Assembly: GCF_025685565.1 (NCBI RefSeq)
Contig: NZ_JAGSYE010000001.1
Coordinates: 806,001-870,000 of the forward strand
Source: Granulicella aggregans
Lineage (GTDB): Bacteria; Acidobacteriota; Terriglobia; Terriglobales; Acidobacteriaceae
Direction: 5' to 3'
Length of the DNA: 64,000 nucleotides
Shown: positions 1-8,930 of the stretch, piece by piece
Position numbering within the stretch: position 1 is the stretch's first letter
How the letters are laid out: every line of letters starts with the position of its first letter
The notes under the pieces: generated by a model
Told to the model about the DNA's origin: nothing
The model's database searches: none
Seen by the model: the letters and a program-made list of their open reading frames with translations, nothing else
Made by a program: the position numbers and the translations under genes

Positions 1-393
1 AACCACTCCGTCGCCGCCTATAAGAAATACCTCACCACCCCCGACACCCAGGCATGGCTAGCCGTCATGCAGCCCGGCGACGCCCCGATCGGATATATCC
101 TCGTCACCCCACCCGACCTTCCTCTCGACGACATCACCCCCGCAGACATCGAGCTCAAACGCATCTACCTCTTTGCCCGCTTCCAGGGCACCGGCACCGG
201 TCGCCTGCTCATGAACAAGGCCGTCGAGATCGCCCGCGAGGCCGGCAAGAAGCGCCTCCTCTTAGGCGTAAACGCCGAAAACGAGACCGCCCTCAGCTTC
301 TACTATCGCAACGGCTTCATCAAGGCCGGCGTCCGGAAGTTCCAGGTTGGGGACATCCTCTGCGACGACTTCATCCTAGCCCGCCCGCTTTAA
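1..393 (+). CDS. GNAT family N-acetyltransferase, 5' partial
   Basis: The reading frame is open from the first base of the window, so the N-terminus lies outside it; the in-window part is 130 residues ending at a TAA. The segment ELKRIYLFARFQGTGTGRLL is the acetyl-CoA binding signature of GNAT enzymes (Q/RxxGxG/A), and ENETALSFYYRNGF is the usual C-terminal motif of the family. GNAT enzymes transfer an acetyl group from acetyl-CoA to an amine; the substrate cannot be told from the sequence. An internal ATG at 67 exists but cuts into the conserved fold, so it is not the likely start. Confidence 0.85.
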   Translation, partial: NHSVAAYKKYLTTPDTQAWLAVMQPGDAPIGYILVTPPDLPLDDITPADIELKRIYLFARFQGTGTGRLLMNKAVEIAREAGKKRLLLGVNAENETALSFYYRNGFIKAGVRKFQVGDILCDDFILARPL

Positions 394-410
394 TCCGACC
401 ACAAAACCCG

Positions 411-453
411 GTGCCCCATCCATCGCGCCTTTGCCTCACGCGATGGGTGGGAC
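411..453. repeat. Dispersed hairpin repeat, family A
   Basis: GTGCCCCATCCATCGCG followed by a short loop and CGCGATGGGTGGGAC. The arms are complementary. This is the first of about 15 copies in the window, all intergenic or at gene ends. Confidence 0.8.
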
Positions 454-501
454 ATCGAGCGAAGCTCGACCGCTCCCGCCCCCAAAGCCCCCAAACGCAA
501 A

Positions 502-527
502 ACGGCGCGGCCCTTGGGTCGCGCCGT
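502..527 (-). terminator. Intrinsic terminator of the act-cta operon
   Basis: ACGGCGCG and CGCGCCGT form an 8-bp GC-rich stem. Read on the minus strand the stem is followed by TTTTGCGTTT. It lies 22 nt downstream of the ctaF stop codon, at the end of a 12-gene minus-strand operon. Confidence 0.65.
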
Positions 528-548
528 CGTGACTCAAACAAAGAGCCG

Positions 549-893
549 TTACCAAAGCCCCCACGACCGGCTGATGTAGTCACTCAGCGTCATCGTGATC
601 AAAACGAGAAACGTAAAGAATCCCGCGCCTACGGTCATCTTGATCAGCTTCGACTGCCACTTCACGTGCATGAAGAACAGGATCACCACCACCGCCTTGA
701 ACGAAGCGATCCCTAGCGCAATGATGGGGTTGAACACCCCCAAGTCCCAGTCGGCGGCAAACACCGTGATCAGCGTCCCCAGCAACAGCGTGCCGAAGAC
801 AGCGAGATACGTGATCGGCTGAACCACATGATGCTCAGCGTGCTCCGGATTGATGACGTTCGACGGGTCGTGGTATTGATCGTGTTCAGACAC
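549..893 (-). CDS. ctaF: Cytochrome c oxidase subunit IV (caa3-type, bacterial)
   Basis: A 114-residue protein with three predicted membrane helices at about residues 27-47, 54-75 and 84-106, matching the short bacterial subunit IV (COX4_pro) family. The motif FFMHVKWQSKL after the second helix is typical. It is the last gene of the act-cta operon, 27 bp after ctaE. The start is GTG at 893, preceded at 7 nt by AAGGAG. Its role is structural, in assembly or stability of the haem-copper oxidase in the cytoplasmic membrane. Assignment rests on length, topology and position. Confidence 0.88.
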   Translation of the reverse strand: MSEHDQYHDPSNVINPEHAEHHVVQPITYLAVFGTLLLGTLITVFAADWDLGVFNPIIALGIASFKAVVVILFFMHVKWQSKLIKMTVGAGFFTFLVLITMTLSDYISRSWGLW

Positions 894-920
894 AGCATGA
901 CTCCTTGAAGTATTGCGAAG

Positions 921-1694
921 TTACTTAAGCGGGTGGCGATTGATGAGGTACAGCAAGGGGAACAGGAACAGCCACACGATATCGACAAAGTGCCAGTAGA
1001 GCCCGAAGTTCTCAATCGGCGCAACATACCCCGCAGAAAACTCCCCTCGGTTCGCTCGCCAGATCAGCCAGAACAAGATCCCAAGCCCCAGGATCATGTG
1101 GAACGCGTGCATCCCCGTCATCGCAAAGTACAAGAAGAAGAAGATCTGCGTCTTCTGCGCCATGTCCGGAGCCATCGGCACCTGATCAGGCTTGCCCGTC
1201 TTGGCATCGATCGGCGGGTTCACGAACTCGCGGATATCGAAGCTCGCTCCTGGAATGTGGTGCTTCTCATACTTCTCGTGGTACTCGTCGGCCTTTACGC
1301 CGAGGAAGGCGAAGCCGAAGATCGTCGTCAGCACCAAGAAGATCACCAGCAGCTTTTGCTTCTTCATCTCCGCTGCCCAAACGCCCAGCGCCATGAAGAA
1401 CCCCGACGTGATCAGGATGACCGTGTTGATCGCGCCTTCAGTCACATTCAACTGGTTCGAAGCGGCAACAAAAGCCGGGTTGTACCAGTTGCGATACAGC
1501 AGGTACGCGAAGAACATGCCGCCGAAGAACATGATCTCGGTCAGCAGGAACAGCCACATGCCGAAGCTGCCCGCCTCGCGCTGCTGCTGCTCCGTCTCAA
1601 AGTGATGGCGGTGCTGCGGAAGCATCACGTGTTCGTGATCTTCCTCATGGGCCGCACCGTGTACGTCAGGATGGGTGGCGATGGCGTTATCCAA
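921..1694 (-). CDS. ctaE: Cytochrome c oxidase subunit III
   Basis: This 257-residue protein has five predicted membrane helices and the subunit III signatures [15 protein letters not shown] near residue 44 and [18 protein letters not shown] near residue 190, ending in [16 protein letters not shown]. It is part of the membrane core of the haem-copper oxidase. The start is taken as TTG at 1694: no ATG is close, GAGGT lies 8 nt upstream inside ctaD, and the frame overlaps the ctaD stop by 8 bp, implying translational coupling. The N-terminus is His-rich. A later start is possible but less consistent with the coupling. Confidence 0.93.
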   Translation of the reverse strand: MDNAIATHPDVHGAAHEEDHEHVMLPQHRHHFETEQQQREAGSFGMWLFLLTEIMFFGGMFFAYLLYRNWYNPAFVAASNQLNVTEGAINTVILITSGFFMALGVWAAEMKKQKLLVIFLVLTTIFGFAFLGVKADEYHEKYEKHHIPGASFDIREFVNPPIDAKTGKPDQVPMAPDMAQKTQIFFFLYFAMTGMHAFHMILGLGILFWLIWRANRGEFSAGYVAPIENFGLYWHFVDIVWLFLFPLLYLINRHPLK

Positions 1695-3363
1695 CGGTCG
1701 TTACCTCGTTTGCGTGCTTGTGTTCCAGCCACTCGTAGTCATACGCTTCATGGTCCATAACGGGAATTTCAACGAAGTTCTCCGTCAGCGGAGGAGACTG
1801 AATCTGCCACTCAAGTCCCGTAGCCTGCCAAGGATTGTTGCCCGCAATCGCTCCATACTTCAGCGACCACGCGAGATAGATCAGCGGCATCAGGAAGCCA
1901 ACCCCAAGCACCGTCGCTCCGGCCGTCGAAAGCACGTTCAGCACCTGGAACTCCGGAGGATACGCATGATACCGGCGCGGCATACCCAGGTAGCCAAGGA
2001 TGAACTGCGGCATAAACGTCAGGTTGAACCCGATGAAGCTGACTACTGCGGAAAGTTTGGACACCGACTCCGGATACATCCGGCCTGTCATCTTCGGCCA
2101 CCAGAAGTGAATGCCCGCCAGGAACGCCATCAACATGCCGCCCACCATCACGTAGTGGAAGTGCGCCACGATGAAGTACGTCTCGGTCAGGTGGATGTCC
2201 ATGCCCAGCGATCCAAGGAACACGCCCGTCAGTCCGCCAATGGTGAACAGTCCGATGAACGCGAACGCATAAAGCATCGGCGTCTCGAACGTGATCGAAC
2301 CCTTCTGCAGAGTGAACGCCCAGTTGAAGACCTTGATCGCCGAAGGCACCGCGACCAGCATGGTCAGCAGCGAGAACACCAGCGCCGAGTAGTTCGACAC
2401 GCCCATGATGAACATGTGGTGTGCCCACACGAAGAAGCCGAACAGCGCAATCGCCACCGAAGAGAACGCCACAGCCGTGTAGCCAAACACCCGCTTCCGG
2501 CTGAAGGTGCTGATGACCTCAGAGATCACGCCCATACCCGGCAGAATCATGATGTACACGGCAGGGTGCGAGTAGAACCAGAAGAGATGCTGGAAGAGCA
2601 GAGGATCGCCGCCCTTGGTCGGGTCGAATACTCCGATACCCAGCGTGCGCTCCAGAGCCACCAGAACGATCGTGATCGCCAGCACCGGCGTTCCCAGAAC
2701 CATCAGGATCGAGGCCGCATAATTCGACCAAACGAACAGCGGCATCCGGAACCACGTCATGCCCGGCGCGCGCATCCGGTGGATGGTCACGATAAAGTTC
2801 AACCCGGTAAAGATCGACGAGAACCCTACGATGAATACGCCCGTCGCCGCCGTGATCACATGCGTGTTCAGGTAGTGAGTCGAGAGCGGCGTCGTAAACG
2901 TCCACCCCGTATCGACTCCACCCTGTACCAGCGCGATCAGCGTGAACAACGCGCCGCCAAGGTACAGATACCAGCTCAACAGGTTGATCTTCGGAAACGC
3001 CAGGTCCTTCGCGCCGATCATGATCGGGATCAGGAAGTTCCCAATCGTCGCCGGAACCGACGGCACCAGGAACAGGAAGATCATGATCAACCCGTGCATG
3101 GTGAAGAACTTGTTGTACGTGTCGGACGCAACCAGGTCAGGCTGCGGCGTCAGCAGCTCCAACCGGATCAGGCCCGCAAACGCTCCGCCCAGAAAGAAGA
3201 AGAACGTGATCGAGATCAGGTACAGGATGCCGATGCGTTTATGGTCGCCCGTCAGCAGCCAGCTCAACAGGCCGTGCTCGTTGTTCAGATAGTTCCGCTT
3301 CGGCAACTCGGCCGTGCTCTGATCAGGAAGATTGACGATCGTGTGATGTGTTGTAGCGCTCAT
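1687..3363 (-). CDS. ctaD: Cytochrome c oxidase subunit I (haem-copper, A2-type)
   Basis: A 558-residue, about 12-helix catalytic subunit that reduces O2 to water and pumps protons. Visible ligands: His90 (low-spin haem), His266 and Tyr270 in YSHPAVY, the CuB pair His315-His316 in WAHHMFIMG, and His401/His403 in HFHYVM. The motif YSHPAVY lacks the Glu of the A1 motif GHPEVY and has the Tyr-Ser pair that replaces it, which marks an A2-type oxidase. The gene overlaps ctaC by 4 bp (ATGA) and ctaE by 8 bp. Position behind the alternative complex III genes suggests it takes electrons from that complex. Confidence 0.97.
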   Translation of the reverse strand: MSATTHHTIVNLPDQSTAELPKRNYLNNEHGLLSWLLTGDHKRIGILYLISITFFFFLGGAFAGLIRLELLTPQPDLVASDTYNKFFTMHGLIMIFLFLVPSVPATIGNFLIPIMIGAKDLAFPKINLLSWYLYLGGALFTLIALVQGGVDTGWTFTTPLSTHYLNTHVITAATGVFIVGFSSIFTGLNFIVTIHRMRAPGMTWFRMPLFVWSNYAASILMVLGTPVLAITIVLVALERTLGIGVFDPTKGGDPLLFQHLFWFYSHPAVYIMILPGMGVISEVISTFSRKRVFGYTAVAFSSVAIALFGFFVWAHHMFIMGVSNYSALVFSLLTMLVAVPSAIKVFNWAFTLQKGSITFETPMLYAFAFIGLFTIGGLTGVFLGSLGMDIHLTETYFIVAHFHYVMVGGMLMAFLAGIHFWWPKMTGRMYPESVSKLSAVVSFIGFNLTFMPQFILGYLGMPRRYHAYPPEFQVLNVLSTAGATVLGVGFLMPLIYLAWSLKYGAIAGNNPWQATGLEWQIQSPPLTENFVEIPVMDHEAYDYEWLEHKHANEVTTVG

Positions 3364-4442
3364 GGCTTCACCATCCCTGTGCTGGCTCCCGGGCCTTGCT
3401 GAGGCACGACTGGCTGTGGCGTGCTCGGGGCTGCTTGGTCGGACTCTGCTGTGACCAGCGTCTGTTTGACGCGGTAGTTGGAATCAAGGTTCTTGATAAA
3501 CTCCACCAGGTCGATCAGACCCTCTTCACTGATCTGCCCCTGGTACGTCGGCATAATCGGCGCATACCCCGCCGTAATATGTTGCGACGGATTAAGAATA
3601 GCGTCCCGCAAGTAAGCGTCATTTACAAGAACCTGCGATCCGTTCGTGAGCTGCAACTTCGACCCATAAACTCCCGCAAGATTCGGTCCACGCGCCGCCG
3701 CCGAGCCGTTATGGCAGGCGTTGCAGCCCATCGCCGAGTACAGCCGTTCGCCGTTCTGTGCCAGCGACATGCCGCTCGTCGACTGCTGCGTCCACTTGGT
3801 GTAGTCCTCGGGGCTCATCGCCGTAATCGAGCCAATCATCGCCGAGTGCGCCGTGCCGCAATACTGCGTGCAGAAGAGGTGGTACGTTCCCGGCTCCGTC
3901 GCCTGGAACCACACCGTCGAATAGCGCCCCGGAATCACTTCGCGCTTCACCCGGAAGTCCGGAATCGAGAAGCTGTGAAACACGTCCTGCGAGATCATCG
4001 TCAACTGCACTGGCCGTCCAATCGGAACGTGCAGCGCATTGATCTCGTGCTGCCCACCCGGATGCTCGGCCTTCCACATCCACTGCTTACCAACGATGTA
4101 GATATTCATCGCATTGGTCGGCGGATTGTAGATGCGGAAGTACAGCAGCGCGCCCCACACAAACGTTACCAGGAAGATTGCCAGCGGAATGATCGTCCAC
4201 GTCGCCTCGAGCAGGGTCGAGCCTTCGATCTGCGTCGCCACCGGGCTGCGCTCCTTGCGGTACCGGATCGAGAACCCGAAGATCAGCGCGCCCACCAGCA
4301 CCAGGCCGACCACCGTCATCGCCAGCAAAAAGAAGTACAGCGCATCGGTCCAAGGCGCAATCGTCGACGCCTCAGCCGGGAACAACGCCGAGGAGTGGAG
4401 CCACTTCACTAAAAACTGCCAGAGTACTGGACTGATATGCAT
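3360..4442 (-). CDS. ctaC: Cytochrome c oxidase subunit II with fused cytochrome c domain
   Basis: A 360-residue caa3-type subunit II. Two membrane helices (about 33-58 and 80-104) are followed by the CuA cupredoxin domain with His156 and [12 protein letters not shown] (Cys191, Cys195, His199, Met202). After residue 220 comes a fused monohaem cytochrome c domain with CNACH at 240-244 and a likely Met ligand in PIMPTYQ. The fusion lets the enzyme carry its own cytochrome c and take electrons directly from a membrane donor. A Pro/Gln-rich tail ends the protein. No N-terminal signal peptide is obvious beyond the first hydrophobic stretch. Confidence 0.96.
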   Translation of the reverse strand: MHISPVLWQFLVKWLHSSALFPAEASTIAPWTDALYFFLLAMTVVGLVLVGALIFGFSIRYRKERSPVATQIEGSTLLEATWTIIPLAIFLVTFVWGALLYFRIYNPPTNAMNIYIVGKQWMWKAEHPGGQHEINALHVPIGRPVQLTMISQDVFHSFSIPDFRVKREVIPGRYSTVWFQATEPGTYHLFCTQYCGTAHSAMIGSITAMSPEDYTKWTQQSTSGMSLAQNGERLYSAMGCNACHNGSAAARGPNLAGVYGSKLQLTNGSQVLVNDAYLRDAILNPSQHITAGYAPIMPTYQGQISEEGLIDLVEFIKNLDSNYRVKQTLVTAESDQAAPSTPQPVVPQQGPGASTGMVKP

Positions 4443-4444
4443 CG

Positions 4445-5380
4445 TTACCCTTTATCCGTTCTCGATCCGTTGCGACCTGTCAGGTTATGCTCGCGACCCA
4501 ACTTCAAATCCCGCCGGAACATCAAAAATATAAAACCGCCCAGACCCGCCATCGTCACCATCCCGCCAAACTGGACTACCCTAGCAACGATCAAGGAGTG
4601 TTTGTTCGTCTGCGGATCGTAGTGATAGCAGTAGGTCAGAATATTCGCGACCGGCGACCCAATCTTGTTTCCCGAGGCATCGATCAACCCCAGCAACATG
4701 TCCTTCGGTGAATACTCCACGCCAAGGTAGTACTGGGCCAGCTTGCCCTGCGACGTGACCAGCTCGATCGAACTCGCATGAGCGAACTGCGTCAGCCGAC
4801 CATCCGGCCCCGGAACCCGAACATACCCAAATCCCACTGCGTCAGTGACTGCATCGATCGCCGGCTTCTTGCCTGTAAGAAAATGCCATCCATCCGCCGT
4901 CTCTGGACGCCCGTAACGCTTCAGGTAGAACGCCTTCTTCTTCGCCGCATCAGCCGGAGTATCTGTCGGATCGATGCTCATGATGACGACCTGGAAGTCC
5001 TTACCGGGGGTTAGGTGTACCATCTCAAGCGAACTCGTCAGCCCGTCCAGCTCTTCCGAACAAAGCAGCGGGCAGCTGAAGTAAACCAACGAGATGACTG
5101 CCGGGGTCTTGCCGCCAAAATAGTCCCCGAGATGCACCGTCTTGCCCGTCTCGTCAACGAACTCCGCGTCAAGCGGCAACTGCTGGTTCAGGTGCTGCGT
5201 CACAGCGACCTTTTGCAGTACCGTCGGCAGTTGGTCGCCAGTATTCTCGCCCGCCTGCTTATCGCCATAGCTCGAGACCTGCGCCGATGCCGTCGCGACC
5301 AGCAGAGGCAGCGCCAGAAGCCCGGCGCACACATCTGCCGCCGTCCCCTTCCACCCTCGCTTTGTCGCTCTCATCCACAT
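4445..5380 (-). CDS. SCO1/SenC family copper chaperone
   Basis: Thioredoxin-like copper chaperone for CuA-site assembly of subunit II. In this frame CPLLC (about residues 103-107) is the CxxxC copper motif, and FAHASSIELV near residue 200 gives the third (His) ligand. From ATG 5380 the protein starts MWMRATKRGWKG followed by a hydrophobic signal sequence ending ATASAQ; a second membrane helix (VQFGGMVTMAGLGGFIFLMF) is near the C-terminus, so the protein is probably membrane-anchored with the domain outside. The frame is open upstream to a TTG at 5518, right after the previous gene, but that would place about 46 charged residues before the signal sequence, so 5380 is preferred. Confidence 0.88.
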   Translation of the reverse strand: MWMRATKRGWKGTAADVCAGLLALPLLVATASAQVSSYGDKQAGENTGDQLPTVLQKVAVTQHLNQQLPLDAEFVDETGKTVHLGDYFGGKTPAVISLVYFSCPLLCSEELDGLTSSLEMVHLTPGKDFQVVIMSIDPTDTPADAAKKKAFYLKRYGRPETADGWHFLTGKKPAIDAVTDAVGFGYVRVPGPDGRLTQFAHASSIELVTSQGKLAQYYLGVEYSPKDMLLGLIDASGNKIGSPVANILTYCYHYDPQTNKHSLIVARVVQFGGMVTMAGLGGFIFLMFRRDLKLGREHNLTGRNGSRTDKG

Positions 5381-5518
5381 ATCTCTAACCTTGTCGCCCG
5401 ATTGCAGGTACCACTCACTTACCCTTGTCATCCTTCGACGAAGTCGGAGGATCTGCTTCTCGTGCTTGCTTCGAAACTGCTGGCCCTGCTTAAATCCTAA
5501 GCCGTAAAGCGACCCCAA

Positions 5519-6190
5519 CTACTTGATCGGGGCTAGCTCCGCGTGCGTATTCTCCTCAGCCTTTGCAAAGCTCATCTTCTGCTTCCGCGCTTCCATCGCA
5601 TCAAGTTCGTACCCTGTCCGCGCAAAGCCGCTGGTTAGCGGAACCTGCGGAACCGGATGAGCATCCCCCGCCATCAGCGTCGTCGGTGCCGAACCCTGAG
5701 CCACGACCGGCAGTTTACCCGCCACCAACTCCATCGCCCGATCGATCGGAATCCGTATCGTACCGTTGTTCGAGCTGTAGTGATTCAGCAGCAGGTCCTC
5801 GCGGGCATGAAGGTCCGCCGTCGCCTGGTTGCCATCGTCGATATCCAGCCGAGGCGTCGGAAACGACTGCGTCATCTGCGCCAGCTCTTTCTGCTGCATC
5901 ACGGCGTTGCTGGTCAGGTCTTCGCGCTTCCCGCCGCCCTCCAGGGTCGACTTCGTGTGCCACTTATCCGTAGGTCCGTCCGACTCGGTCAGCTGATTAT
6001 TGATCAACTTTCCAATTCCGAAGCAGACCACAAAAAAGATGACTAGGAAGCCCATCAGGCCGCCAAGAAACACCACCACGCCGCTGACGTTGACGTCCGT
6101 TGTCTCGTAACCAGGATGCTCGCCGTCAAGGGCGGGCTTCGGGTCCACGTGGCTCACCGCTTTTCCGAGTTCTCCATCATTAGTGGGCAT
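5519..6190 (-). CDS. Unknown one-helix membrane protein of the act-cta operon
   Basis: A 223-residue protein of unknown function with one hydrophobic helix near residues 37-62 (VSGVVVFLGGLMGFLVIFFV). The C-terminal part carries PRLDIDDG, HAREDLLLNHYSS and IRIPIDRAMELV, which resemble a conserved C-terminal segment I recall from proteins in respiratory operons of acidobacteria. The start ATG at 6190 overlaps the actF stop by 11 bp, so it is co-translated. It lies between actF and the Sco gene, so a role in assembly or in linking the complex to the oxidase is plausible, but that is inference. An upstream frame to 6235 exists but lies in actF. Confidence 0.8.
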   Translation of the reverse strand: MPTNDGELGKAVSHVDPKPALDGEHPGYETTDVNVSGVVVFLGGLMGFLVIFFVVCFGIGKLINNQLTESDGPTDKWHTKSTLEGGGKREDLTSNAVMQQKELAQMTQSFPTPRLDIDDGNQATADLHAREDLLLNHYSSNNGTIRIPIDRAMELVAGKLPVVAQGSAPTTLMAGDAHPVPQVPLTSGFARTGYELDAMEARKQKMSFAKAEENTHAELAPIK

Positions 6191-7520
6191 GTTCAGGCTC
6201 CAACATCTCTTCAACGTGAGGATCGTTGACCGCAATCAACGGACGCGAGTTCAGTAGCGTCAGGTAGTAGGTGCCCCAAAGGCCAAGCATCGCAATCGGG
6301 ACAGTAACGTAAGCGAGGATTCCGAAATTGCCGGCAATATGCAGGTTGCCTGCGGCATCCGGGAAGTTCGGCTCGATGATCCAGAACAGGTCGATTGCAC
6401 GCGCGAGGATCATAAAGGTGCACAGCACCTTCATCCGCGACTTGCTGCGCTTCAGGTCGCGCGACAGCAACAGGCAGAAGGGAATCAGCCAATGGCACAC
6501 GAAGTCCAGCGAGCAGATCGTCCACCATCCGCCATGGATGCGTGCCAGATACCACGGAATCTCGTCCGGAACGTTGCCGGACCAGAGGATCAGGAACTCC
6601 GCGAAGGTCAGATAGATGTTCAGCATGACGAACGCGAAGAGGAACTTGCCCAGGTCGTGCTGCTCGGTCGTCCGCAGCATCGTCTTCATCGGCTCGACCT
6701 TGGAAAGGGAGACCACGGTAAGAATGCCCAGCGCCAGCACTCCGTAACCCTGGCCGACCATGAACTTCAGGCCCCATACCGAGCTGTACCAACTCACATC
6801 GAGCGACATCACCCAGACGATAATGATGTCCGTCATCAGGATTACGTAGATCAGGATGCCCGGGCCGGAGAGGTTCTCGAACTTCATCCGCCAGCGCTCG
6901 AAGCTACCCTCGGTGCCACGCGCCTCATCCGCGTCGCGCGCGATCGACCAGCGCCGCAGCGTGAAAGCCAGGAACAGAAACACCGCGAAGGCGATGCAGC
7001 TCTGCGCGACCGCAGCCCACGGGTTCAACATCGCCCGCTTCGAGATCAGCGTGAGTGCATCTTCAAGCCCGAGCTGGTGGTCCTTCACCGCCTGCAACGC
7101 CTTGGCGACGGTATCGAAGTTCGCCCACGCGTACATGCTCTTCCCGGTAAACAAAGAGATTCCAAGTGGAATAAGCGCCAGGGCGATCAAAGGTAGCGTG
7201 CCCGCCATCGCCTCCAGTGGCCGCCGCAGCAACAGGCCCCACTTACCGCCAGTGACGTACTGCAGCATCAGCATGATCAGGCCGCCGCCGGCAAAGCCGA
7301 AGCAGAGCACCCAGCCGTGGAGGTATGCGCGTGTCAAGTGTGCGCGGCCACTATCGCTGAAAGCGAAGACCAGCGAGATCACCGTGAAGGCGATGCCGAC
7401 GATCAGCGATTTCGTGCGCCAGGCGCTGAGCACCTCAGGCGAACCGAGAGTCGATGGCAGCACGCGCGGACCGTGAGCCGCCAGGTGGTGTGAGCCGTGT
7501 TGTTCGTGTCCAGATGCCAT
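6180..7520 (-). CDS. actF: Alternative complex III membrane subunit ActF
   Basis: A 446-residue polytopic protein with about ten hydrophobic segments, matching ActF, one of the two NrfD-like quinol-binding membrane subunits of alternative complex III. In the membrane it takes part in menaquinol oxidation together with ActC. The chosen start is ATG 7520, with AAGAAGG about 12 nt upstream; an in-frame TTG at 7557-7559 has no such site. The N-terminus is His-rich (HEQHGSHH) and the C-terminus is acidic. Order after actE fits the usual act gene order. Confidence 0.92.
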   Translation of the reverse strand: MASGHEQHGSHHLAAHGPRVLPSTLGSPEVLSAWRTKSLIVGIAFTVISLVFAFSDSGRAHLTRAYLHGWVLCFGFAGGGLIMLMLQYVTGGKWGLLLRRPLEAMAGTLPLIALALIPLGISLFTGKSMYAWANFDTVAKALQAVKDHQLGLEDALTLISKRAMLNPWAAVAQSCIAFAVFLFLAFTLRRWSIARDADEARGTEGSFERWRMKFENLSGPGILIYVILMTDIIIVWVMSLDVSWYSSVWGLKFMVGQGYGVLALGILTVVSLSKVEPMKTMLRTTEQHDLGKFLFAFVMLNIYLTFAEFLILWSGNVPDEIPWYLARIHGGWWTICSLDFVCHWLIPFCLLLSRDLKRSKSRMKVLCTFMILARAIDLFWIIEPNFPDAAGNLHIAGNFGILAYVTVPIAMLGLWGTYYLTLLNSRPLIAVNDPHVEEMLEPEHAH

Positions 7521-7597
7521 TCGTTTCAAGCCTTCTTGTACGATCTCAAGTCGATCCAAACCTTGTTACATCGACCGCGTCTACGCGGCCGCTAAAG

Positions 7598-8392
7598 CTA
7601 CTTGGCCGGAGCCGGTGCAGTGGCCTTTGGTGCAGCAGGTGCAGCCTTCATCTCAGGAGCCGCGCCGCTAGAAGGAGCTGCTCCATTACCCGGCAGTACA
7701 AACTCCTGCTTGTCCGGAGTTCCATAGTGGGCCGTGCTCGGAAGCGACCAGTCCTCGGCAAATCCCTCGTTGAACCCTTCAGCCTTTTCGATATCGCTCA
7801 GCGGCTGAACATGCTCTCCGCTGGCGACGTCCGCCTGCTTCGCGTTCTGGCTCAGCTGGAGTGCGCGAATGTAAGCAGCGATCGCCCAGCGATCCTCAAC
7901 GCTCACCTGCGCCGCATACTCCGGCATCGCGCCATAACCATTCGTGATCACGTTGAAGAAGTGCCCAAGGGGAGCCGCAACCAGCCGAGCCGTATGGAAG
8001 TTCCCGGCCGGATGATAGCCACGGTCGACGATCATGCCAGCGCCGTTACCGACGCGTGAGTGGCAAGGCGTACAGTACACGTTGTACCGCTCCTGCCCCT
8101 TTTCGAGCACCTGCAGCGTCGCCGGGAAGGGAAGCGCGTCACCCTCTTTGCCGTTCTGCAAGCCGGTATAGAAGTAGGCGTCCTGGTGCAGTTGCGTGCG
8201 GGCGACAGTGTTCTCCACCTGCGGACGCGCGGAGCGGCCATCGGCGTAGAAGTCGGTGCCGCGCTGTGGAACGAACTTGGGCTGGTTGTGCATGTCCTGG
8301 CGGCAGCCAGCGAGGAACACCGTCGCCAGAGCTGCCGTCAGAATGCCAGCGCGTTGAATTTGAAGACGCGTAGCTTGAACTCGAGTGCTAAT
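7598..8392 (-). CDS. actE: Alternative complex III monohaem cytochrome c ActE
   Basis: Membrane-anchored monohaem cytochrome c of alternative complex III. The frame shows a lipoprotein-type signal (hydrophobic stretch ending FLAGC), a haem motif CTPCH, and a probable Met ligand in GYGAMPEYAAQV. The C-terminus is an Ala/Pro/Lys-rich tail. The start is unusual: between the actD stop and the lipobox there is no ATG, GTG or TTG, but an ATT at 8390-8392 sits 6 nt after a perfect GGAGG (within GGAGGTGG). The first in-frame ATG is at 8512, 125 bp inside actD, and would add 40 Arg-rich residues before the signal. I place the start at the ATT, with moderate certainty. Confidence 0.85.
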   Translation of the reverse strand: MSTRVQATRLQIQRAGILTAALATVFLAGCRQDMHNQPKFVPQRGTDFYADGRSARPQVENTVARTQLHQDAYFYTGLQNGKEGDALPFPATLQVLEKGQERYNVYCTPCHSRVGNGAGMIVDRGYHPAGNFHTARLVAAPLGHFFNVITNGYGAMPEYAAQVSVEDRWAIAAYIRALQLSQNAKQADVASGEHVQPLSDIEKAEGFNEGFAEDWSLPSTAHYGTPDKQEFVLPGNGAAPSSGAAPEMKAAPAAPKATAPAPAK

Positions 8393-8930
8393 GGTCCACC
8401 TCCACCACGGAGACCGCGGGGAATGTTTCAAGAAAGGCCCGCGTCTCGCCCAGCGAGAACTTCGGGTCGGAGGCTTCAAGGCAAAGGAAGAACTTGTCCG
8501 TCGTCGCTCCATTGCGGAAGTTCGGGGCGTTGAAGACAGGATGGTAGAGCTGCGGCAGTCCGTTCAGCGCCAGCATCCCGAACGCCGTTGAAAGTCCGGC
8601 AAACAGAATCGTCCACTCGTACGCGGGAATAATGAACGCCGGCCACGAGAACAGCGGCCTTCCCGCGATGTTCAGCGGATACGCATAGACGTTGATCCAC
8701 GTCTCCATCAGGAAGCAGGTGGTCACGCCCATCAACCCGCCCAGCAGGCAGACCAGCGGGACGCGTGTCTTATGAAAGTGCAGCGCCTCTGCCGCTTCTT
8801 CGACCGGGTATGGCGTGTAGCACTCCATCCGGCGATATCCAGCCTCACGTGCAGCTTCAGTCGCCTGCACCAACTCGCTCGGCGTATTGAACTCGGCAAT
8901 CAGTCCGTAGATTCCTTCACGAGGTGGCAT
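8388..8930 (-). CDS. actD: Alternative complex III subunit ActD (DUF3341)
   Basis: A 180-residue protein of the ActD/DUF3341 family: an N-terminal segment beginning GIYGLIAEFNTPSELVQAT, the motif YTPYPVEE, then two membrane helices (about 58-78 and 96-120) and a C-terminal globular tail with VEVDH. ActD is a membrane-anchored accessory subunit of alternative complex III without cofactors. The ATG at 8930 overlaps the actC stop (TAATG), implying coupled translation. Confidence 0.94.
   Translation of the reverse strand: MPPREGIYGLIAEFNTPSELVQATEAAREAGYRRMECYTPYPVEEAAEALHFHKTRVPLVCLLGGLMGVTTCFLMETWINVYAYPLNIAGRPLFSWPAFIIPAYEWTILFAGLSTAFGMLALNGLPQLYHPVFNAPNFRNGATTDKFFLCLEASDPKFSLGETRAFLETFPAVSVVEVDH

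Noticed and set aside
1675..3402. Long plus-strand frame (575 codons) opposite ctaD
   Set aside because: Arg/His-rich translation with no domain, exactly antisense to a clear oxidase subunit; a by-product of high GC at third codon positions.
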